From contig CAJOFW010000054.1 of assembly GCA_905234005.1 (NCBI GenBank), positions 1 to 29,922 of the forward strand: 29,922 nt of DNA. The letters are read 5' to 3'. The DNA is from an uncultured Oscillospiraceae bacterium (GTDB lineage Bacteria; Bacillota; Clostridia; Oscillospirales; Oscillospiraceae). Below the pieces are notes generated by a model. That model was not told where the DNA came from and ran no database searches. It was given only the letters and a program-made list of their open reading frames with translations. This document shows, piece after piece, positions 23,793 to 29,922 of the stretch. A program made the translations under genes and the position numbers. Numbering within the stretch: the first letter of the stretch is position 1; each line of letters starts with the position of its first letter.

Positions 23793-23800
23793 TATACGCG

Positions 23801-24379
23801 TTATCGCCGGACGAAGGAGGCGGCGAGCTGACTTACGTAGGAGCACATCCGTTCCTCGAGGTCGAACACGCAGCCGCCCATGATCCACTCATAGACGCAG
23901 CCGCGCAGAAACACCCGCAGCATATCGACGATCGTGTTCGCGTCCGGCTCCGGCATAAACTCCCCGCGCTCCTGCCCCTCCCGGATGACGGTGTACAGGA
24001 CGTGGTAGGCGGGGTTGTTGCCGGGGTACCAGTTCTCGTCCGGCCGGAGAAAGATGCGCTCCAGCTCGTCCTTCGGCGTGCCGATGTTGAGCCACGCGTA
24101 GTAGCGGGCGAAGCTCATGACGCGGTCATAGGCGGTGTCGCCCGTGATGCTTATTGTCAGAAAGTCCGCGAAGGCGGGGCCTTTCTCCTGAAAGTTGTAC
24201 CGGAACAGCTCGCCCTTGTCGTGGAAATAGGCGTAGAACGTCCCGACCGATACCTCCGCCGCCTCGCATATGTCGCGGATGGTCGTGCCCCGGAAGCCGC
24301 GTTCCCGCATGAGCGCCATGCCCTGCGCCAGAATGTGCTCCCGTGTGCGCCGCGCCTTCGCGCCGAGCCTGTCGGTCAT
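23801..24379 (-). CDS. TetR-family transcriptional regulator
   Basis: 192 aa. N-terminal TetR HTH: RERGFRGTTIRDICEAAEVS then VGTFYAYFHDKGELF (residues about 26-59). The helical ligand domain follows, rich in aromatic residues and with NWYPGNNPAYHVLYT. ATG 24379 has GGAGGGAGG upstream. It is divergent from the second UGSC-like gene; a 15-bp perfect palindrome lies in its own leader and a half-site overlaps the -35 of the divergent promoter. It is therefore likely to repress itself and perhaps the UGSC/propeller operon. The ligand is unknown. Confidence 0.94.
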   Translation of the reverse strand: MTDRLGAKARRTREHILAQGMALMRERGFRGTTIRDICEAAEVSVGTFYAYFHDKGELFRYNFQEKGPAFADFLTISITGDTAYDRVMSFARYYAWLNIGTPKDELERIFLRPDENWYPGNNPAYHVLYTVIREGQERGEFMPEPDANTIVDMLRVFLRGCVYEWIMGGCVFDLEERMCSYVSQLAASFVRR

Positions 24380-24406
24380 GAACAGCCCTCCCTCCGTAAG
24401 ACATAT

Positions 24407-24421
24407 ACACGGTGTCCGTGT
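24407..24421. promoter_or_regulatory. Perfect palindrome ACACGG-TGT-CCGTGT, candidate TetR operator
   Basis: Six-base arms around a 3-base spacer, located just after the predicted tetR start and before its ribosome binding site. The half-site ACACGG recurs at 24521-24526, overlapping the -35 of the divergent promoter. The size suits a TetR dimer; binding is inferred. Confidence 0.6.
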
Positions 24422-24437
24422 GAAAAGTGCATAATTA

Positions 24438-24466
24438 TATGTAACAAATAATGTGAATCATGTCAA
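24438..24466 (-). promoter_or_regulatory. Predicted promoter of the tetR gene
   Basis: Minus-strand TTGACA (24461-24466) and TACATA (24438-24443) spaced 17 bp. The predicted start is near 24431, placing the palindrome at 24407-24421 about 10-24 bases downstream of it. Confidence 0.58.
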
Positions 24467-24517
24467 GTTCGATTTATCCATAACATGAACGTTTTGGATA
24501 TATGTTTCACACTTCAT

Positions 24518-24547
24518 TTGACACGGCGGTTTTTCCCTCTTTATAAT
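24518..24547 (+). promoter_or_regulatory. Strong predicted promoter of the UGSC2/propeller operon
   Basis: Consensus TTGACA (24518-24523) and TATAAT (24542-24547) spaced 18 bp, the same layout as the TRAP promoter. The start is near 24554. Such a consensus promoter needs no activator, so control by repression is likely. Confidence 0.78.
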
Positions 24548-24580
24548 GGTGGAAACGATGAAAATGGAGGGATGCTGATT

Positions 24581-26272
24581 ATGTCCGAGATTCTGAACGC
24601 GCTCAGTCCATGGTCGGAGGTGGACGCCTCCGTCATCTCCGGTCTCAGTCCCCGGCTCGATTCTCTGGAGGGGAAGACGGTGGGCCTGTTCGCGGATTTT
24701 ATGGTGCTGGCGACGCACATGCTGGAGACGGTGCGAAAGGAGCTGGCGGCGCGGTATCCGACGGCGAAATTCTCGTTTATCCAGTACACGACCGAGACGA
24801 CCGACCTCGCGAAGGACCCGGCGTTTAAGCCGGTGTTCGACAAATGGCTCGCGGGCGTGGACTGCGTGCTCGCGTTTTACGGCTCCGTGCCGTCCAGCTC
24901 CCTCTACCTCGGCTACAACGCGGCGTACATGGAGAAGGCGGGCAAGCCCACGGTCATGCTGGTGGTGCCCCGCACATACCCCGCAGGGCTTCGCGGCGTG
25001 AAGGCCATGGGCGTTCCCGGCCTTCGGACGATACAGTATAACGTAAAGGCAGATAAGATCAACGGACACGTGGATCAGGAGGGCATCGACAAGGCCATGG
25101 CCCCGGATATCGCCGCCCTGTGCGACGAGCTCGTGGGGGCGCTCTGCGATCCGCTGACGCCGGAGGAGGCGCACCCGGCGGAGCCGAAGCAGGAATATGC
25201 CCGGAAAATCTACACCGGCACCGCCCGGGAGATCAGCCGGACGTTCTACCGGCTCGGCTTCACGAACGGCCAGCCCATCGAGATCCCGACGGAGGAGGCC
25301 GTCGCCGAGATGCTCCGGGGCACGGATCTGGCCCCGGATACGGTCATCGGCTATCTCCCGCCGAAGATGGGCGCGGCGACGGTGAAGAGCATCGCCGTGA
25401 ACGCGGTCATGGCCGGCTGTCTGCCGACGTATATGCCCGTCCTCATCGCGGCGGTCAGGGGCGCTCTCGACCCGAAGATCATTCTGGAGGGCTGGACCTG
25501 CTCCCAGTCCACCTGGGGGCCGGTGATCACCGTCTCCGGCAGGGCGGCGGCGGACATCGGCCTGAACACGGCGGATAACGCGCTCTCGCCGTACTACAAG
25601 CCGAACGCCGCGATTGCCCGGGCGTTCGGGTACATCATGATGAACATCGCCGGTCTGCGGCCGGGCATCGAGGATCTCTCCGAGGCCGGCCACGAAAACC
25701 GCCTCGGCCTGTGCGTCGGCGACAGCCTCGAGAACAACCCCTGGGGGCCCGTACACGCCGACCTCGGCGTCGCGGCGGAGGACTCCGCCGTCACGATGTT
25801 CTGGCCGCAGGAGCACCGCTGCGTCTCGGGAAAGAGCGTCGGCGATTTCCTCGACGGCCTGTGCAAAATCGACGTGATCGGCTGGGAGCCGGGCATGGAG
25901 ATCATCCTGACGCCGATGGCCGCGAAGCTGTTCGCGGACGAGGGCTGGACGAGAAAGCGCATACAGCGCTACATCGTCGAATACGCCCGCAAGCCGGCCT
26001 CGCAGGTCGATCTGCAGTGGCTCGTCGGCAACAACCACATCCCGACGACCGCCGATCTGCCGCTCAAGCCGCACCACTCCACCCGCATCTTCTGGGACGA
26101 CCGGCATATGTTCATCATCGTGGCGGGCGGCAAGGCCGGCCCGATGATCACGGTGCTGGCCGGCGGCGGCGACCACGGCGGCCCGTCCTGCACAAAGATC
26201 GAGCTTCCGAAAAACTGGGACGCGCTCGTCGCGGAATATGCCGACGTGCGCCCGCAGTACATCGACTATTAA
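24581..26272 (+). CDS. UGSC-like two-domain protein with lost UGSC motif (paralog 2)
   Basis: 563 aa paralog of the 15529-17211 protein. It has the same opening (MSEILNALSPWSEVD versus MSEIYTVLSPWAETD), LEGKTVGLF, and the second-domain blocks LGFTNGQPIEIPTEEAV, ATVKSIAVNAVMAGCLP and GGGDHGGP. In the loop equivalent to MGSC of paralog 1 it reads VPSS (residues 103-106, within YGSVPSSSLYLGY), so no Cys or Sec is left. Two in-frame ATGs exist: 24572 is only 1 base after GGAGG while 24581 is 10 bases after, and 24581 matches the paralog start. It is the first gene behind a strong promoter, divergent from tetR. No function is established; loss of the thiol suggests a role different from paralog 1. 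Confidence 0.82.
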   Translation: MSEILNALSPWSEVDASVISGLSPRLDSLEGKTVGLFADFMVLATHMLETVRKELAARYPTAKFSFIQYTTETTDLAKDPAFKPVFDKWLAGVDCVLAFYGSVPSSSLYLGYNAAYMEKAGKPTVMLVVPRTYPAGLRGVKAMGVPGLRTIQYNVKADKINGHVDQEGIDKAMAPDIAALCDELVGALCDPLTPEEAHPAEPKQEYARKIYTGTAREISRTFYRLGFTNGQPIEIPTEEAVAEMLRGTDLAPDTVIGYLPPKMGAATVKSIAVNAVMAGCLPTYMPVLIAAVRGALDPKIILEGWTCSQSTWGPVITVSGRAAADIGLNTADNALSPYYKPNAAIARAFGYIMMNIAGLRPGIEDLSEAGHENRLGLCVGDSLENNPWGPVHADLGVAAEDSAVTMFWPQEHRCVSGKSVGDFLDGLCKIDVIGWEPGMEIILTPMAAKLFADEGWTRKRIQRYIVEYARKPASQVDLQWLVGNNHIPTTADLPLKPHHSTRIFWDDRHMFIIVAGGKAGPMITVLAGGGDHGGPSCTKIELPKNWDALVAEYADVRPQYIDY

Positions 26273-26300
26273 GCCAAAATAATCAAGAGGAGGAAGCGGC

Positions 26301-29300
26301 ATGAAACGAACACTCAGCATCCTGCTGGCGCTGGCGCTGTGCCTCGGCCTCAGCGCCTACGCGTCCGGGGAGCCCTTCGGCGGGGCGTCAGGTTCGGCAC
26401 TGCCGGAGGATATCGCCGACCTGCCCACCGTCGAGGCGGAGGCGTGGGTCGAGGTGTCCGACGAGCGCGTGGGCCTGGAAGGACCCGCCTTTGACGGAGA
26501 CGGGAACCTCTTCGTCTGCAGCGTGGGCATGAGCTACCCCGTGAACTACATCGTGAAGATCGACCCGGAAAAGAACATCACCACGGTCTACGAGGGGGAG
26601 CTGAGCCCGCTGGGGCTGGCCTTCCATGAGGACGGGCGGCTGTTCGCCGTCTGCCGGGAGGGAACGCTTCTTATCCTCGACCCGGACGGAACGGTGCTGG
26701 AGAGCATTACGCCCTCCTGTGAAGGCAAAACCTTCTCGCTGAACGATCTGTGCTTCACCGCGGCCGGGGATCTGCTCGTCACCGACTGGCAGGGCAGCGC
26801 CGCGAACCCCATCGGCGGCATCTACCTGCTGACGGCGGATATACCGAGGCGCTGGTGGTCGCCGACAAGCTGGCGGGGCCGAACGGCATCTCCCTGTCCC
26901 CGGACGGAAATACCCTGTGGGTCGGCATGACGAACGAGCTGTCCGTCTACCGCATCGAACTGCGCTATGAAAACGGCCGGCCGGTGGCGGAGAGCGTCGA
27001 GAAGATTTATGAGAACGCTGGCTCCGGCCAGCCGGATTCCAACAAGACGGACGCCGAGGGGAATCTGTATCAGGCCATGATCCAGGCCGGGCGCATTTTG
27101 GTGTTCAGCCCGGAGGGTGAGCCCATCGCGAACGTCCTCTGCCCGGATTCGAGCCTGCGCATGACCTCGAATCTTGCCATCAAACCCGGCACCGCCGAGG
27201 GCTACATGCTGGCCTCGGGCTTCGGCGCGGGTTCGTGGATCTATACCTTTGAGACCCTGGCCCCCGCCAGGGGCGCGGAGGCGGAAGCCGCTTCGGCGGA
27301 ACCCTCCGGCGAGGCCTCGGGGGACGCCAGCGCGGCAAGCAAAAACATCTCCTGCCAGCACGGGGACTATGCCGCTGTCTCGGATAAAGGCGGCGCCATC
27401 ACCCTGCGGCCGGAGGTCGTGGACGCGCTGGAGGTCGCGGACGGCGCGGAGGTATCCGGCGATGTCATCGAAGGCGTGTACATCCGGGCGGACAACGTGA
27501 ATGTGAAGGAATTTCCCGCCGATGGGGAGACCGGGGCCTACAGCGTCGGCGTATCCGGCATCAGCGTGATTAACGATACGGTGACCGTGGGCGGAGAGAC
27601 GGGCTACTACGACGTGGATTATACCGTGGGCAGCAACGCTGTTCCCGTCGTCACGGAGGGCAGGGAATACTCGAACGTCATCCTGCTGGACAACGAGGAC
27701 GAGACGGTATGGAACGAATCCGCCATGCGCCGGGGCGAAAACACCTTCGGCGCGGTCATCAGCACCGGCGGCGATTCCTCCGTGGGGGAGGTCGTCACCA
27801 TCGACAACACCTTCGCCTGGTTCGACGGCTGGGTGCGCACGGCGCTTCTGGCAAACTACGGCAGCGGCAATGTCGGCGCGGATATCGTTGTGAAAAACTC
27901 ACAGCTTGTCGGTCTCGGCGGGGAGAGCTACAAATACGGCTGGATGGCGCTCTACGGCGGCGCCCGTTCCACCATTCTCCAGACCGGCGGGGATCACTAT
28001 TTCTACAACACCGGCGTCGCCACCGAGGGCTGGGGCGCCTATGCGCTGGAGGGTGTGCCCTCCAATGTGATCGCCGTGAACTCCCGGGCGGACGTCTACG
28101 GCGGCGGCTACGGGATGTACAACCCCGGTACCCTGTGGAGCGAGATCTACGGCGGCGATTTCCGCTCCGCCATGTACGGTCTGTTCCTGACGAACGACTC
28201 CAAGGCCGTCATCGGCAGCGTGTATGACGTGGACGGGGACGGCGTATCCGTCTACAGCGGGCATGACGTTTATAAATACGACGACCTGAGCGGCGTGGAG
28301 GCGGCGGGCCTTGCGACGGAGGACGGCGGCTCGTATATCGCCGCGGACTTTGCGGCGCTTTTGAGCCACAACACCGCCATGAGCCGCAACGGCACCGCCG
28401 GGAACGACGATATTGCCTATGTGCACGGCAGCACCCTGACCACGGACGATCTGACATATGCGTTCGATGAGAACAATTACGGCATCTACATCCAGGACTA
28501 CGCGGCCTCGGATGACAACGGCGGGGCGTCCTGGTTCTGGATCAGCTCCTGGCGCGGCTCCACCATCGTGAACCGCTCCTCCAACTGGACCATCGACGTG
28601 GACGACTCCGAGCTCATCAGCCGCCGGGGCGTCATCTATTACGGCACGCCCGACTGGGAGGGGGCCTCCAAGAAGGCGAGCTTCATGCTGGACGACTCCG
28701 TGGCGAAGGCAAACGGCGCGGTTTTGCATCTCAGGAATATGAGCGCCGAGGGCGATATCATCCACAACGATTTCTTCCGTCCTATGGCAGTGACACTGGA
28801 TAACGCCAGCCTCACCGGCGCGGTGGTGTCCGGCACGGCGGGAAGCTGGAACGCCATGTGGAGCCCGGAGAGCATCGAGGCAAGCGAGGCCTGGGCCGTG
28901 GCGCAGGAGCAGATCGCCGCATGGAAGAACGGCGAGGTGCCCAACTCCATCCTGAACGATTTCAGCCCCTTTGCCGACGTGGAGCTGGACGCGGCGCTCA
29001 TTTCCGCGAATCTCAGCTATGACCCGGCGGATATCGACAAGAGCTTCGACGGCGTGACCATGACGGTGGGCGCGGGCTCTGTGTGGACGGTGACGGATGA
29101 ATCCTCTCTGAAGGCCCTGACGATCGAGGAGAGCGGTTCTCTGCAGGCTCCCGCGGGGTATTCGCTGGAGGTTTATGAACATGTTTCCATGGACGTGATG
29201 GACGAGAGCTTTGATGTAACCACGGGAACGGCGGTGGCGGAGCTTCTGCCCGGAACGTATGAAAACGTGGTGATCGTCCTTGTACCGGCGGCCTCGGGCG

Positions 29301-29311
29301 AGGCGTCGTGA
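26301..29311 (+). pseudogene. Secreted SMP-30-like beta-propeller fused to beta-helix domain, frameshifted
   Basis: ATG 26301 with GAGGAGGAAG gives a signal peptide (LSILLALALCLGLSAYASG) and no lipobox. Next comes a gluconolactonase/SMP-30-type propeller with candidate metal ligands in LEGPAFDGDGN, GPNGISLSPDGN and SNKTDAEGNLY. A Ser/Glu/Ala linker follows (PSGEASGDASAASKN), then about 600 residues of repetitive, Asn/Gly-rich strands typical of secreted right-handed beta-helix proteins (for example VVKNSQLVGLGGESYKYG). The frame breaks at about 26827-26840: upstream GGIYLLTAD, downstream DGGYTEALVV. One missing base, or loss of one 7-bp CGGCGGA unit, would explain it. Repaired length is about 1,000 aa. 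It is 28 bp after the UGSC2 gene. Lactonase activity is inference; the beta-helix may bind or display the enzyme. Confidence 0.75.
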
Positions 29312-29331
29312 ATTCGGAAAGGAGAACGAGC

Positions 29332-29922
29332 ATGAGAAAGTATCTGAGCCTGCTTCTTGCGCTGGCGCTGGTGTTCTGCCTGGGTATGAGCGCCTATGCC
29401 TCGGGCGAGGCGTCGGGCAGCGCGTCCGGAGAGGCGTCCGCCTCGGCGGAGAGCACCCCGGTGGAGGCTGTCATCGATATTTCGGACGGCGGCGTCCACG
29501 CGGAGGAGAACGTCCTGATCGAGCGTGACGAGCTCTATCTGCGCGGCGTGAATGTGAGCGCCGGCATCCTCGCGCTGGGCGGAGAGGAGGGCCGTTATGA
29601 CGTGGCCTTCGACGAAAACGGCGTACCCCACGCTTCCGAAGGCGATTCCTGGAACAGCGTCATTATTCTGGACGATCCCGATCACGCCAGCGACAAGCTC
29701 TACGGCGACGGCGCGCGGGAAAATTCCCTCGGCAGCGGTATCTATACCGCCGGTGAGGACAGCTTTATTGAGGTGGACAATGCCTTTATCTGGACCTCCG
29801 GCGCGGTCCGCTCGGCCATGGCAATAAACTCTCTGAGCACGGCTGTGGTGAAAAACAGCTTCATCGAGTCCACCGGCGCGATCACCTGCTATAAGCCTGT
29901 GACCCGCCTGCTGCTCTCCACC
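29332..29922 (+). CDS. Secreted beta-helix-like protein, C-terminus cut by window end
   Basis: 197 codons are visible from ATG 29332 (AAAGGAGAA upstream) to the window end without a stop. The signal peptide is MRKYLSLLLALALVFCLGMS followed by AYASG. Next is a SGEAS/SGSAS-rich stretch, then strands such as SVIILDDPD, DSFIEVDNAFIWTSGAVRSA and STAVVKNSFIESTG. These parallel SNVILLDNED, VVTIDNTFAWFDGWVRTA and ADIVVKNSQLVGLG in the preceding gene, so the two are tandem relatives. This copy has no propeller domain. Function unknown; a surface or extracellular structural role is inferred from the fold type. Confidence 0.82.
   Translation, partial: MRKYLSLLLALALVFCLGMSAYASGEASGSASGEASASAESTPVEAVIDISDGGVHAEENVLIERDELYLRGVNVSAGILALGGEEGRYDVAFDENGVPHASEGDSWNSVIILDDPDHASDKLYGDGARENSLGSGIYTAGEDSFIEVDNAFIWTSGAVRSAMAINSLSTAVVKNSFIESTGAITCYKPVTRLLLST

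Noticed and set aside
24458..26320. Minus-strand open frame of about 620 codons opposite UGSC paralog 2
   Set aside because: Antisense to a conserved gene behind a consensus promoter; it would also run across the tetR promoter.
10..29922. Selenocysteine or stop-codon readthrough as an explanation for the broken frames
   Set aside because: The breaks change reading frame rather than showing a single in-frame TGA, and no SECIS-like hairpin was evident beside them.

Overview
The window is GC-rich, densely packed bacterial DNA. It most resembles a gut-type Clostridia of the Oscillospiraceae kind. This is inferred from strong AGGAGG ribosome binding sites, TTGACA/TATAAT promoters, lipoproteins with a lipobox followed by CGGG and Ala/Glu/Pro-rich linkers, and several Old Yellow Enzyme (OYE)/BaiCD-type flavin oxidoreductases. 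No rRNA, tRNA, CRISPR array, transposase or phage gene was seen. The species is not identifiable from the sequence.

Layout. (1) 1-12037, all minus strand, reads right to left as one long transcription unit: two OYE/2,4-dienoyl-CoA-reductase-like enzymes, a peptide-type ABC importer (binding lipoprotein, two permeases, two ATPases), a small membrane protein, an amidohydrolase and a SnoaL/BaiE-like NTF2-fold protein cut by the window edge. (2) 12205-13134 is a LysR regulator divergent from that operon. (3) 13356-19176, plus strand, is a second operon: GPH-family symporter, MBL-fold hydrolase, UGSC-like protein and a third OYE enzyme. (4) 19392-22514, minus strand, is a TRAP transporter, divergent from a second LysR gene (22667-23581). 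(5) 23801-24379 is a TetR regulator divergent from 24581-29922, which holds a second UGSC-like protein, a secreted beta-propeller/beta-helix protein and a second secreted beta-helix protein cut by the window end.

How the parts fit. Two copies of one LysR-type box (ATAGCCAnnnACTAT) sit about 65 bp upstream of the predicted starts of the divergent OYE/ABC operon and of the GPH/MBL/UGSC/OYE operon. The two operons are therefore probably one regulon. The gene content (three uptake systems, three ene-reductase-like enzymes, two hydrolases, an NTF2-fold enzyme) suggests import and reduction of unsaturated carbonyl or lactone-type organic molecules. The substrate is unknown.

Two features stand out. 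A dispersed repeat of about 105-119 bp occurs four times, and three copies begin exactly at the stop codons of the three OYE genes. Five genes carry reading-frame breaks: four are explained by a single missing base and one by a perfect 8-bp tandem duplication. They mean either a decaying or phase-variable locus, or assembly indels, so the raw reads should be checked before function is discussed.
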